From positions 1 to 58,955 of the forward strand of contig NZ_JAPDOD010000055.1 of NCBI RefSeq assembly GCF_027587205.1: a DNA stretch of 58,955 nucleotides, given 5' to 3'. Made by a program: the position numbers and the translations under genes. This stretch comes from Solirubrobacter ginsenosidimutans. GTDB lineage: Bacteria > Actinomycetota > Thermoleophilia > Solirubrobacterales > Solirubrobacteraceae. The notes below the pieces were generated by a model. That model was not told the origin of the DNA and did not search any database. It worked only from the letters and a program-made list of their open reading frames with translations. Positions 22,585-31,442 of this stretch are shown piece after piece (the stretch's first letter is position 1; each line of letters starts with the position of its first letter).

Positions 22585-24826
22585 GCATCGCACCCATCAA
22601 CGCCGCGCAGCCGTCCTTCGAGAGCGGCTCGTTCAAGTTGCCGCACTTGGGTGACTGCACGCACGACGGGCAGCCCGATTCACAACGACACTCGCTGACC
22701 AGCCGGTGCGCGTCACCCACGAGCCGCTCGAACGCCTCGAACCCGCGGCGGGCGATCCCGATCCCGCCCGGGTGGCCGTCGTAGATGAAGATCGTCGGCG
22801 ACCCGGTCTGCGGGTGCCAGTTGGTCGAGAGCCCGCCGATGTCCCAGCGGTCGCACATCGCCAGCAGCGGGAGCACCGCGATCTGCGAGTGCTCGGCCGC
22901 GTGCAGCGTGCCGAGGTCGTCGTCGTCGAGCGTGTACCAGAGCGCCTGGGTGGCGAAGGAGGTGCGCGGGAGGTCGAGGCCGATCAGGTCGATCGGCTCG
23001 CCGTCGGCCACCCGCCGGCGCTGGTAGGCGAGCACCTGCTCGGTGACGACGACGGTGCCGAAGCGGACCTGGACGCCGAGCGCCGTGCGCTCCTCCAGGA
23101 CCCGCTCGATGTGGGTGTCGGTCTCGCGCTTGGCCTGCGTGTACCAGTTGCCGTCGAAGGGGCGGACCAGCGCGCGCCGGTCGGCGTACTGGAACGCGTC
23201 GACCTCGAACTGGCGCCCGCCGTGCAGGTAGATGGCGCCCTGGTGGACGGTCGACGGCGCCGGGCCGGCATCGACGTCGCCGATCACCTCGCCGTCGTCG
23301 AGGTTGATGATCGCGACGCCGTCGCGGGACGCGCTGCGCAGGGAGAACTCCCCCGCCGCGTACTCCTCCGGGCGGCGCGGGACGAACGCGCCGTCCGGGC
23401 GCTCGCGCAGGTCGCCGGCGCCGACGAGCACGGACGCGAGCTCCCGCCAGCGCGGACCGAGCACCGACGCGTCTTCGGCCGACAAAGGCGCCTCGTGCGC
23501 CGCGCACAGCAGGTGCGCGGCATAGAGCTGCTCGTTCTCGTGGTCCAGGATCGCCGCCTCGACGGGCCGCTCCAGGAACTCGTCGGGATGGCGGCAGAAG
23601 AACTGGTCCAGCGCGTCCGCGCCCGCGACGTAGACCGCGAGCCCACGTCCCCGTCGCCCCGCCCGCCCCCACATCTGCCGCAGCGACGCGACCGTCCCCG
23701 GGAACGTGACGCAGATCGCGGCATCCAGCGCGCCGATGTCGATGCCCAGCTCCAACGCATCCGTGGCGACGATGCCGAGCAGCTCGCCGGAGACCAGCCG
23801 CCCCTCGAGCTCCCGCCGCTGCTGCGCGGTGTAGCCCGCGCGGTACGGCGCGATCCGCGCCGCCAGCTGCGGGTGGCCCTGGCGCTCGAGCTCCAGCGTG
23901 GCGAAGCGCGCCATCAGCTCGACCGCCTTGCGCGACTTCATGAAGACGATCGTCCGCGCGCCCTCGATCACCAGCGACGCGAGCAGGTCCGCCGCCTCGG
24001 CCAGCGGCGAGCGCCGGGCCTGGGACGCCTCGTCGGTCACCGGGGGATTCCACATCGCGATCGTGCGCTTGGTCCCGGGCGAGCCGTCGCGCGAGATCAC
24101 GCGCACGTCGTCGAGCCCGGTCAGGCGCGTCGCCAGCTCGCCGGGGTTCGCCACGGTCGCCGAGGCCAGCAGGAACCGGGGCGTGGAGCCATAGAGCTCG
24201 CACAGCCGCCGCAAGCGCCGGAGCACGTTGGCGACGTGCGACCCGAAGACCCCGCGGTAGACGTGCGCCTCGTCGATCACGACCACCTCGAGATGCCCGA
24301 GGAAGTGCGCCCACGCCTGGTGGTTCGGGAGGATGCCGACGTGCAGCATGTCCGGGTTGGTGAGGATCAGGTTCGCCTTGCGTCGCAGCTCCGCCCGCAG
24401 CTCCCGCGGCGTGTCGCCGTCATAGATCGCCGGGCGGGCGGACTTCAGGCCGAACGCGTGCAGCGCGCGCGCCTGGTCCTGGGCCAGCGCCTTGGACGGA
24501 TACAGGAACAGTGCCCGGGCGGCCGGAGCGGAGGCGATCGTGTTCAGCGTCGGCAGCTGGAAGCACAGCGACTTCCCCGACGCGGTGCCCGTGGTGACGA
24601 TCGTCGTCTGCTCGAACGCCGCCTCCAGCGCCTCGGCCTGGTGGCTCCAGAGCGAGTCGACGCCGCGCCGCCCCAACGCCGCCAACACGTCCGGGTGCAG
24701 CTCGTCCGGCAGCTCCACCATTTCCGGGAACCGCTCGTGCTGCATCGCCTGGCGCACGAGCCGCTCGTCCGTCCGCCCGGCCGCCAACAGCTCGTCCCAC
24801 GGCTCGATGTCACGCACGATCGCCAC
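22553..24826 (-). CDS. MrfA/Hrq1-like DEAD/DEAH helicase with DUF1998
   Basis: The 757-residue product is a superfamily-2 3'-5' DNA helicase. Visible are Walker A TGTASGKS (about 78-85), IDEAH (about 183) and SATVANP. The second RecA lobe has ATDALELGIDIG (about 358) and QMWGRAGRRGRG. The C-terminal DUF1998/MrfA-Zn region has CRCESGCPSCVQSPKCGNLN (about 705-725), whose four cysteines bind zinc in MrfA. Relatives (B. subtilis MrfA, eukaryotic Hrq1) work in repair of mitomycin-type DNA damage. Length and domain order are usual for the family. The start is GTG 24826, 17 nt from the divergent 118-residue gene. The 3' end overlaps the M15 gene. Confidence 0.93.
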   Translation of the reverse strand: MAIVRDIEPWDELLAAGRTDERLVRQAMQHERFPEMVELPDELHPDVLAALGRRGVDSLWSHQAEALEAAFEQTTIVTTGTASGKSLCFQLPTLNTIASAPAARALFLYPSKALAQDQARALHAFGLKSARPAIYDGDTPRELRAELRRKANLILTNPDMLHVGILPNHQAWAHFLGHLEVVVIDEAHVYRGVFGSHVANVLRRLRRLCELYGSTPRFLLASATVANPGELATRLTGLDDVRVISRDGSPGTKRTIAMWNPPVTDEASQARRSPLAEAADLLASLVIEGARTIVFMKSRKAVELMARFATLELERQGHPQLAARIAPYRAGYTAQQRRELEGRLVSGELLGIVATDALELGIDIGALDAAICVTFPGTVASLRQMWGRAGRRGRGLAVYVAGADALDQFFCRHPDEFLERPVEAAILDHENEQLYAAHLLCAAHEAPLSAEDASVLGPRWRELASVLVGAGDLRERPDGAFVPRRPEEYAAGEFSLRSASRDGVAIINLDDGEVIGDVDAGPAPSTVHQGAIYLHGGRQFEVDAFQYADRRALVRPFDGNWYTQAKRETDTHIERVLEERTALGVQVRFGTVVVTEQVLAYQRRRVADGEPIDLIGLDLPRTSFATQALWYTLDDDDLGTLHAAEHSQIAVLPLLAMCDRWDIGGLSTNWHPQTGSPTIFIYDGHPGGIGIARRGFEAFERLVGDAHRLVSECRCESGCPSCVQSPKCGNLNEPLSKDGCAALMGAMLNARRGTRPA

Positions 24827-24843
24827 ACGCCTAGGATGACGCG

Positions 24844-25200
24844 GTGGCCAAGCTCCGCTGCGTCTTCTACGACCCGGATGCGGTCGATGCGGGAAGTCGT
24901 CTGTCCGAGCGGGCGTTCGAGGCGTGCGAACGCGCCGAGGTCGTCGTCTTCGCGCTCGCCGGCGAGGACGCCGTCGAGCTCGAGGGCGAGCTCCAGGGGA
25001 TCCCGTTCGTCATGCGCGCCCTGAACCTCACCCCCGAGGAGTGCATCGGCGTCGGCCCGTCCTTGGCCGACGCCCCGCTCGGCGCCGTCTGGGTGAGCCC
25101 GCTCGAACTCGACGTCCGCGGCCGGCACATCCGTGTGGCCGAGGACGGCGACGAGCTGCTCTATGACGCCGTGATCAGCGAGTTGGCGCAGCGCCGATGA
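24844..25200 (+). CDS. Small protein with HAD-like C-terminal motif
   Basis: This 118-residue soluble protein is not confidently assignable. It begins MAKLRCVFYDPDAVDAG. The segment LTPEECIGVGPSLADAPLGA resembles HAD-hydrolase motif IV (PEECxxVGDSxxDxxGA), but the key Asp is replaced (VGPS). The N-terminal DxD nucleophile of HAD enzymes is only loosely suggested by FYDPD. If related, it is a short catalytically dead HAD-like domain; otherwise it is a family I do not know. The start is GTG 24844. It shares a 17-bp divergent space with the helicase and overlaps egtD by 26 nt at its 3' end. Confidence 0.65.
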   Translation: MAKLRCVFYDPDAVDAGSRLSERAFEACERAEVVVFALAGEDAVELEGELQGIPFVMRALNLTPEECIGVGPSLADAPLGAVWVSPLELDVRGRHIRVAEDGDELLYDAVISELAQRR

Positions 25201-26164
25201 GCGAGAGCGCGAACAGCTCGTCCTCGTCGGTCATGAACCGATCCAGCACCAGGCCCGCCGCGTGCAGGTCGGCCTCGAGCCGCTCGCGGGTGAACTTGGC
25301 GCTGATCTCGGTCCGCAGCTCCTCGCGGTTGGCGAAGTGCACATCCAGGCCGAGCTTGCGCACGTGGACGTCCATCGGCCGCACCGCCCGCAGGCGCATC
25401 TCGATCCACTCCTGCTCGCGGTCGTAGAACGCCACGTGCTCGAACGCGTCGAGATCGAAGTCCGCGTCCAGCTCGCGGTTGAGCACCGCGAGGATGTTGC
25501 GATTGAACGCCGCGGTCACGCCCGCGGCGTCGTTGTAGGCCGCCTCGAGCACCGCGGGGTCCTTGACCAGGTCGGTCCCGAGCAGGATCCGGTCCTCCGG
25601 GCGCAGCTCCGCCGCCAGCGACTGCAGGAAGCGCCGCCGCGTCCCCGGGAGGAAGTTGCCGATCGTGCCGCCGAGGAAGACGATCACGCGCGGGCCTTCG
25701 GCCTCCGGCAGCGCGTCCAGGTGGCGCTCGAAGTCACCCACGACGCCGAACACGCGGATGCCGGGGTAGCGCTCCACGAGCAGCTTCGCGCTCTCGAGCA
25801 GGACGACCTCGGAGACGTCGAACGGGACGTAGCGATCGAGCGTCTCGGCGTCACGCATGGCGTCCAGCAGCAGCAGTGTCTTGGTCGGCACGCCGCTGCC
25901 CAGCTCCACCAGCTCCGCCGCGTGGGTCTCCTCGATCAGCGCCGCGGCGTTGGCCTCGAGGATCGCCCGCTCGGTGCGCGTCGGGTAGTACTCGGGCAGG
26001 CTCATGATCTGCTCGAAGAGCCGCGAACCCTCGGTGTCGTAGAAGTGCTTCGGCGGGATCTCCTTGAACGGGCGGGTGAGGCCGTCCAAGACATCGAACG
26101 CCAGCGTGCGCTCGTCGGCACCGAGGCGGGAGACGATCTCGATGTCTCCTAGAGCGGTATTCAT
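25175..26164 (-). CDS. egtD: Ergothioneine synthesis: histidine N-alpha-methyltransferase EgtD
   Basis: The 329-residue enzyme trimethylates histidine to hercynine with S-adenosylmethionine, the first step of ergothioneine synthesis, in the cytosol. The SAM-binding motif VELGSGVPTKT lies at 86-96. The family signature PEYYPTRTE lies at 57-65. IVFLGGTIGNFLP and GTDLVKDPAVLEAAYNDAAG further match EgtD (DUF2260/Methyltransf_33). I chose ATG 26164, which overlaps the egtB stop as ATGA; the open frame continues 67 codons upstream inside egtB but is a shadow there. Length matches mycobacterial EgtD. The egtB-egtD pair is the minimal conserved core; no egtA, egtC or egtE is present in this window. 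The 3' end overlaps the convergent small gene. Confidence 0.95.
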   Translation of the reverse strand: MNTALGDIEIVSRLGADERTLAFDVLDGLTRPFKEIPPKHFYDTEGSRLFEQIMSLPEYYPTRTERAILEANAAALIEETHAAELVELGSGVPTKTLLLLDAMRDAETLDRYVPFDVSEVVLLESAKLLVERYPGIRVFGVVGDFERHLDALPEAEGPRVIVFLGGTIGNFLPGTRRRFLQSLAAELRPEDRILLGTDLVKDPAVLEAAYNDAAGVTAAFNRNILAVLNRELDADFDLDAFEHVAFYDREQEWIEMRLRAVRPMDVHVRKLGLDVHFANREELRTEISAKFTRERLEADLHAAGLVLDRFMTDEDELFALSLIGAAPTR

Positions 26165-27234
26165 CGCGCGATCCTGACTCCGGCGAAGAGCTGCCGGCGT
26201 TCGGGGAGGTCCCAGTTGCGGAACTGCAGGGAGGCGACCCGGGGATGGGTCGCGCACGAACCGCCGCGCAGGACCCGATAGTGGTCGCCGAAGAACACTT
26301 CCGAATACTCCCGGTACGGGTAGGCGATGAAACCCGGATAGCCCGTGAAGTAGCTCACGGTCCATTCCCAGACTTCCCCGACACCCTCAAGCTGGTCCCA
26401 GGTCGCCGCCTTCTCCCACTCGACCTCGGTCGGGAGGCGCGCCTCGTGGGCGCGGGCGAAGGCGTCGGCCTCGAACCAGGAGACGTGGACGACGGGAGCG
26501 TCCGGATCCCCGGCCTCGGCCGTGGCGTGGTGGGTGATGTCGTACTGCTGCTTCCAGGCCCAACCCTCGTCGGACCACCACTCGCGGCGTTCATAGCCGC
26601 CGCCCTCGGCGAACGCGAGCCAGGTCGCGTTGGTGATCGGCGTGCGGCCGATGCTGAAGCGATCGGTCCACTCGCCGTGACGCGGGCGCTCGTTGTCGTA
26701 GGCGAAGCCGGACGGCCCGGCGCCCATCTCGAACGCGCCCTCGGCGACGTCCACGAACTCGAGTCCGGTTCCGGACACCGACGCGGGTCCGCCGAATGAC
26801 GGCGGCAGGATGCCGGCGAGCGTCATCGCCTGCAGCATCGTCTCGGTGTGCTGGAGCTCGTGGCGGATCACGAGCTCGTGCAGATCGCCGTCGCCGACCG
26901 GCGCCTCGAGCGCACGTTGGCGCACCGCCGCCATGTACTCGAGCAGTTCGGCGCCGCGCAGGAACTCCAGGTCACCGCGCACCTTGCGGGGCGTCTCGAA
27001 CGCGTCGTAGAGCGCGGCGAGGTCATCACGCAGCAATTCGCGGCCCGCGGCCCGGTGGTTCAACCACAGGTCCTCGTACGCGGCGACGTGGCCCAGATCC
27101 CATGACAGCGGGCTCATGATCGGCGCCAACACCGTCGTCAGCTGCGCTTCGTCGAGGTGGGAGACGAGCTCGAACGTCCGCTCGCGTACCTCCTCCATCA
27201 CGCCGTGCAACTCAGCTACCACTGGTCTGAACAT
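26161..27234 (-). CDS. egtB: Ergothioneine synthesis: iron-dependent sulfoxide synthase EgtB
   Basis: The 357-residue enzyme joins hercynine to a thiol donor (gamma-glutamylcysteine or cysteine) with oxygen, forming the sulfoxide precursor of ergothioneine. The N-terminal DinB_2 domain supplies iron ligands: His49 in SWDLGHVAAYE, and His125 and His129 in HELQHTE (the HxxxHxE motif). The C-terminal half is the FGE-sulfatase/SUMF1 fold (PRHGEWTDRFSIGRTPITNA, LPTEVEWEKAA, VLRGGSCATHPR). It is shorter than mycobacterial EgtB. Because egtA and egtC are not nearby, the donor thiol cannot be told from this window. It is coupled to egtD by an ATGA overlap and lies 58 nt after efeB, so it may belong to the same leftward operon. 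Confidence 0.95.
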   Translation of the reverse strand: MFRPVVAELHGVMEEVRERTFELVSHLDEAQLTTVLAPIMSPLSWDLGHVAAYEDLWLNHRAAGRELLRDDLAALYDAFETPRKVRGDLEFLRGAELLEYMAAVRQRALEAPVGDGDLHELVIRHELQHTETMLQAMTLAGILPPSFGGPASVSGTGLEFVDVAEGAFEMGAGPSGFAYDNERPRHGEWTDRFSIGRTPITNATWLAFAEGGGYERREWWSDEGWAWKQQYDITHHATAEAGDPDAPVVHVSWFEADAFARAHEARLPTEVEWEKAATWDQLEGVGEVWEWTVSYFTGYPGFIAYPYREYSEVFFGDHYRVLRGGSCATHPRVASLQFRNWDLPERRQLFAGVRIAR

Positions 27235-27292
27235 ACTCGTCCCGTCTCGTTGGCTCGTGAAACATTACGAGTGGTTCCGGCCAGCGGATGAC

Positions 27293-28495
27293 CTAAATCA
27301 GGCTCGATCCCACCCAATCGTCGGCGCCCCGCGAACCGCGCGGGACGTAGAAATACCCACCGCCGACGGGGGTGATGTAGTCGGTCATCGGCTCGCCCGC
27401 GAGCCGGTTCTGGACGGCGACGAACTGCCGCTGAAGGTCCTGGTTGAAGGCGACGAAGATCAGCCCCTGGTCGAGCTGGCCCGCCCGGTCGAACCCGCGC
27501 TGGTAGTTCCAGGCGCGGCGCAGCAGGCGCTGGTCCGCGGTCTCGGCCGTGCGCGGGTTGGCGAGCCGGATGTGGGCGTCGAGCGCGATCCGCTTGCCGC
27601 CGGGATCGAGGTCCAGCCGCGGGTCCTCGAACTCGCTGTGGCCGCCCAGCGGCGCGCCCGTGTCGCGGCGGCGGCCGATCATCGTCTCCTGCTCGCGCAA
27701 GCCGACGCGGTCCCAGAACTCGAGGTGCATCCGGATCAAGCGCACCGCCATGTAGGTCCCGCCGCCGGGGGTCCAGACCAGCTTCTGCATCAGCGCGTCG
27801 TCGGATGTGTCCGGATTCCCGGTCCCGTCGCGGAAGCCGAACAGGTTGCGGCGGGCGCTGCGCTTGTCCGGGCCGCGATCGGCGCCCTGGAAGCCGTCGA
27901 TCCACCAGCGCAGCGCGAGCGCGTCCCGCGTCGGGCGCAGCAGTTCCCGCAGCGCGTGCGACGCGGTGTCCATGTGGTGCGCGCTGATCAGCACGACCAC
28001 GTCGCCGTGGGTCAGCCCGGGATCGAGCCGGTCGCCGTCGAACGCCGTCATCCGCGTGAGCTTCGGCGGCGCCGTGAGGCCGTAGCGGTCGTCGAAGAGC
28101 GAGTGGCCGAAGCCGATCGTGACCGTGAGCCCGTCCGGGGCGATCTCGGTGCCGAGCGCACCTGAGTCCAGCGGCGGGTCGTCGGGCTCGCGCACCGGCA
28201 TCCGCCAGCCCTGCGACAGCTCGCGCGCTCGCCCGCTGAGCGTCGCGAGCGACGCGGCGAGGATGGCCTGATCGGCCGCGATCGCGTCCAGCGAGGCGAG
28301 CACGACCGCATCGCGTGGCTCGGTCAGCACCCCGGCCTGATGTGGACCGTCGAACGGCACCCGCTCGTTCAGCGCATCCGGCCCCTTCGGTTCGGCGGGC
28401 GCGTCGGCGGCGGTCGCCGCGACCGCCCCGCCGGCGCCGACCGCGCCGAGCGCGAGCGCGGAACGGGCGAGGAAGCGGCGTCGGTCGAGCTTCAC
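27293..28495 (-). CDS. efeB: Dyp-type haem peroxidase / deferrochelatase EfeB
   Basis: The 400-residue product has a Tat signal peptide (KLDRRRFLARSALALGAVG) and is a Dyp-type peroxidase of the EfeB/TyrA clade, acting outside the membrane with haem. The distal GxxDG motif is GFRDGTGNP near residue 219, with Asp and downstream Arg. The proximal haem ligand is probably the His in AHIRLANPR near residue 308. EfeB supports ferrous iron uptake by EfeUOB and has been proposed to remove iron from haem. The start GTG 28495 overlaps the efeO stop (GTGA), which proves tight coupling. The efeU permease is not in this window. Next to ergothioneine genes, a role in peroxide and iron handling is a natural inference. 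Confidence 0.95.
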   Translation of the reverse strand: MKLDRRRFLARSALALGAVGAGGAVAATAADAPAEPKGPDALNERVPFDGPHQAGVLTEPRDAVVLASLDAIAADQAILAASLATLSGRARELSQGWRMPVREPDDPPLDSGALGTEIAPDGLTVTIGFGHSLFDDRYGLTAPPKLTRMTAFDGDRLDPGLTHGDVVVLISAHHMDTASHALRELLRPTRDALALRWWIDGFQGADRGPDKRSARRNLFGFRDGTGNPDTSDDALMQKLVWTPGGGTYMAVRLIRMHLEFWDRVGLREQETMIGRRRDTGAPLGGHSEFEDPRLDLDPGGKRIALDAHIRLANPRTAETADQRLLRRAWNYQRGFDRAGQLDQGLIFVAFNQDLQRQFVAVQNRLAGEPMTDYITPVGGGYFYVPRGSRGADDWVGSSLI

Positions 28496-29436
28496 GGCCG
28501 CAGCTCCGGGATTGCCGGCGGATATTGCGTCTCGAGAGCGTGCGGGACGCCGGCGAGGATCTCCAGCCCGGCGCCGAGGCGCCCGTTGAGGTGCTGGCGC
28601 TCGCTGCGGCTGAGCTCGTCGAGCGCCGGCCACTCGCCGCCGTGGGCACGCTGGATCGAATCGAGCTCGCGGTGCAGGTTGAGCAGGCCGGCCTCGACCG
28701 AGGCGATCGCGCCGTGGCCGGCGAGCAGCGGCCGCAGCGTCGCCACGACCGCGTCCGTAGCGTCCACCGAGGCGGCGGTGGCGCGCACGCCCGCGCCGCT
28801 GTACGGCGCCGCGACGCCGCTGAGCATGTCGCGTTGCGCGTCCTCGAGGATCTCGTGCGCCCGGATCACGTAGTCCAGCGGTGTGATCTCGACCTTCGGG
28901 ACGGTCCGGCGGAGTTGGCGCACGTGGCGGGCGAGCCGCGCGGCGACCGGGCGCAGCGCGGGCAGCGGCTCGTCTCGCCACAACCCGCGCTCGAGCGCGA
29001 GGCGGTCGCCGGTGATGGCGGAATCGAGATCCCCGAGGGCGCCGTACGCCGCGCCGATCAGCAGGTAGCGCTCGTAGACCTGCACCCACGCGCGCCGTGC
29101 GGCCGCCCGGTCACCCGCCGCCAGCGCCTGGCGCAACGCCGTCACCCGCGCCGCCATCGCCGCCGCCTGGCGGGCGCTGTAGCGGCGGTAGGCGGCGATC
29201 GGGCCGTCGAAGGCGGACTCCGGGACGAGCGAGTTCTCACCGCGCGGGTTGCCGTTGACCGGCACGCCGGCCGCGGCGTCCGCCACCTCCCGTGGCGAGC
29301 GGTCGGTCCCGGCGATCTTGGTCACCTCGATCTCGCGCGTCGCGGGCGGCGCGATCGGGTGCTCACTCACCGGCGCCTGCCGGCCACCCCCACAACCGGT
29401 GAGGCAAAGGACGGCGACCAGCAGCGCGCGGCGCAT
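28492..29436 (-). CDS. efeO: EfeO/EfeM-type iron-uptake lipoprotein (M75, imelysin-like)
   Basis: The 314-residue product is an exported lipoprotein: a basic start, then LLVAVLCLTGC with the lipobox Cys at 15. The body is an M75/imelysin-like helical domain (about 70-310) with the conserved AHEILEDAQ motif at 193-201, proposed to bind metal. There is no room for an N-terminal cupredoxin domain of the E. coli EfeO kind, so it is closer to the short EfeM form; residues 25-65 form only a linker. It starts one base after the TAG of the phospholipase C-like gene and overlaps efeB by GTGA. It likely captures iron outside the membrane and works with EfeB; the permease partner must be elsewhere. Confidence 0.9.
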   Translation of the reverse strand: MRRALLVAVLCLTGCGGGRQAPVSEHPIAPPATREIEVTKIAGTDRSPREVADAAAGVPVNGNPRGENSLVPESAFDGPIAAYRRYSARQAAAMAARVTALRQALAAGDRAAARRAWVQVYERYLLIGAAYGALGDLDSAITGDRLALERGLWRDEPLPALRPVAARLARHVRQLRRTVPKVEITPLDYVIRAHEILEDAQRDMLSGVAAPYSGAGVRATAASVDATDAVVATLRPLLAGHGAIASVEAGLLNLHRELDSIQRAHGGEWPALDELSRSERQHLNGRLGAGLEILAGVPHALETQYPPAIPELRP

Positions 29437-31356
29437 CTACTTCAAGCGGAAGGACTTCGTCTGCGTCACGGCCGTGCGGCCGCTCTGCGAGATCGAGATC
29501 CGCAGCGTGTAGCTGCCCTTCTTGAGTGTCTTCTTGGCCTTGATGACGAGCTTGACCTTCTTCTTGGCGAGGCTCCCCTTCGCGCTCGCCACGACCTTCT
29601 TGTTGGCGAGGATCTCGAAGCGCAGCGTCGTCTTGCGGGTCACGTCCTTGCCGGAGCCGGTGCAGGAGACGGTGATCCGCTTGCCGCCGCCGCTCGTCTT
29701 GCAGCTCAGCTTGACCGCGACCTTGGCGGCCGCCGGCGTGGGCGAGGGCTTCGGCGTCGCGGTGGCGGTCGCCGTGGCGGTCGGCGCGGGGCTGGTCGTC
29801 GGCACCGGCGTCGCGGTCGCCGACGGGGTCGGAACGACCGGCGCTCCGGCCGGGTTGCCGGTGCGCTCATCCAGGATCAGCTTCGGCGCCCGCGCGTGCG
29901 CCGGGTCGAAGTCGAACATCTCGTCCAGCGTCGGCGCCCGCTCGTCGAAGGACTGATCGCCGATGCGCCCGAGGCTCCAGTTGTCCTCGATGAACTTCAG
30001 GATCGAGGTCTGCTCGGTCTGCTTGTGATCGATGAAGTTCTGCTTGGCCCATGGCGAGACGACGAGCAGCGGCAGCCGCGGGCCCGGGCCGCAGCGCCCG
30101 CGATAGTCGCCGGCGGGGACCGGCTGGGGTCCGCACTTGCTCGCCCCGCCGAGGCTGTCGGCCGCGATGTCCGAGCCCTGGAGCGGCGTGATGTGGGCGT
30201 GGTCGTACCAGCCGTCGGAGTCGTCGTAGGCGAGGAAGACCGCGGTCGAGTCCCACTCGGGCGACGACTGCAGCCCGTTGAGCACCCGCACGATGAACCG
30301 CTGCTCGTCGAGCGGACCGGAGTAACCCGGGTGCCCGTCCTCGGCGCTGACCGCCTTCAGGAACGAGACCTGCGGCAGGTTGCCCGCCTCCAGCGCGTCG
30401 GCGAAGTCGGTGAGGTCGTACAGGTGGTTGGCCTGGTCCGTCGTGCCGATGGGGCCGGTCGGAGGCAGATGGTGCTGGTTCGACGTCGAGAGGTAGTACT
30501 GGAACGGGGCGTGGTGCGGGAGGTAGTCGGGGACCGCTGCTCCGGCGGCGTTGGTGTGCGTGCCGGCGCAGACCGCGATCGCGCCGTTGCGCGACGTCGG
30601 CTTGAAGCCGCCCGCGAACCAGCCCCACGTCACGCCGGCGGTGTTCATCAGGTTGCCGATGTTCTTGCCGCTGAAGGACGCGGTCGCCGAGCCCGCGCAG
30701 TCGTCGAACAGCGGCTGCGAGTTGGCGATCATCGTCCCGGTCAGGCCGGAGGCCGCGCCCACGGGGCTGACGCCGTGCGTGTTCCCGCTGATCAGGTTGA
30801 TCGCGCCGATCGTCGACGGGCCGAACGTGGTGCCGAAGTGGCGGTCGCTCATCGCGAAGTGCTGGGCGTAGTTCCACATCGCGGTGACCGTGTTGCCGTC
30901 GTAGTAGGACATGACGATCCGCTTGTCGGAGCAGTTGCCGGTGTCCGTGTTCTCGGGGAAGCGGTTCATCGCGCCGCCGTTGAAGGCGCGCTGTTCGGCG
31001 TCGTAGTTGTGGTTGAAGTCGCACGTGACGGCCTCGGAGCGATCGAGGCGGCGCGGCTTCTGCGAGTTCGGGTTGTTGTTGATCAGGTCCGGCGTGAGCC
31101 CGTCGACGGTCTGCTTGCCGATGCTGCCGTTCCACAGCGGCTGGCCGGGATGCTGGTTCTCGGCGACGGGATAGGTGCCGAAGTAGTGGTCGAAGGACTG
31201 GTTCTCGCCGAAGATGACCACCACGTGCTCGATCGGGGTGTTCGCCGGCGGCGGGACCTTGGAGTCTGCGCTCGCGACGGCGAGCGCGCCCGCCGCGATG
31301 ACCAGCCCCGCGGCTCCACCGAACAGCGAGCGTCGCAGTGCTCTCGAGTTCACCAC
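29437..31356 (-). CDS. Secreted phospholipase C / phosphoesterase family protein
   Basis: The 639-residue product belongs to the PF04185 phosphoesterase family (bacterial phospholipase C and acid phosphatase AcpA). It has a signal peptide (SLFGGAAGLVIAAGALAVASA). The catalytic N-terminus is HVVVIFGENQSFDHYFGTYP (about residues 44-63), where Glu-Asn-x-Ser/Thr-Phe-Asp-His carries the metal/nucleophile site. AYDDSDGWYDHA lies further on. A long Pro/Thr/Ala linker (about 505-545) leads to an Ig-like domain ending KSFRLK. Substrates could be phospholipids or phosphate esters, releasing phosphate outside the cell. I chose GTG 31356 because AGGAGGGG lies upstream. It is adjacent to efeO with no gap. 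Confidence 0.9.
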   Translation of the reverse strand: MVNSRALRRSLFGGAAGLVIAAGALAVASADSKVPPPANTPIEHVVVIFGENQSFDHYFGTYPVAENQHPGQPLWNGSIGKQTVDGLTPDLINNNPNSQKPRRLDRSEAVTCDFNHNYDAEQRAFNGGAMNRFPENTDTGNCSDKRIVMSYYDGNTVTAMWNYAQHFAMSDRHFGTTFGPSTIGAINLISGNTHGVSPVGAASGLTGTMIANSQPLFDDCAGSATASFSGKNIGNLMNTAGVTWGWFAGGFKPTSRNGAIAVCAGTHTNAAGAAVPDYLPHHAPFQYYLSTSNQHHLPPTGPIGTTDQANHLYDLTDFADALEAGNLPQVSFLKAVSAEDGHPGYSGPLDEQRFIVRVLNGLQSSPEWDSTAVFLAYDDSDGWYDHAHITPLQGSDIAADSLGGASKCGPQPVPAGDYRGRCGPGPRLPLLVVSPWAKQNFIDHKQTEQTSILKFIEDNWSLGRIGDQSFDERAPTLDEMFDFDPAHARAPKLILDERTGNPAGAPVVPTPSATATPVPTTSPAPTATATATATPKPSPTPAAAKVAVKLSCKTSGGGKRITVSCTGSGKDVTRKTTLRFEILANKKVVASAKGSLAKKKVKLVIKAKKTLKKGSYTLRISISQSGRTAVTQTKSFRLK

Positions 31357-31410
31357 GTTGCGTCCCCTCCTTCGCTGCGGCACGTCTCCAGACCCGCTCG
31401 GCCGCCTGGA

Positions 31411-31434
31411 CAAACGAACCACCCGCGAGGGTGG
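31411..31434 (-). terminator. Terminator of the htrA-moxR-vwa operon
   Basis: On the minus strand CCACCC, loop TCGC, GGGTGG is followed by TTCGTTTG. It lies just after the stop of the last VWA gene and before the phospholipase C-like gene, so it separates two leftward operons. Confidence 0.65.
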
Positions 31435-31442
31435 CTGTCAAG

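Noticed and set aside
22706..25024. 772-codon plus-strand open frame over the helicase
   Set aside because: Shadow of the MrfA-like helicase, which has all helicase motifs on the minus strand.
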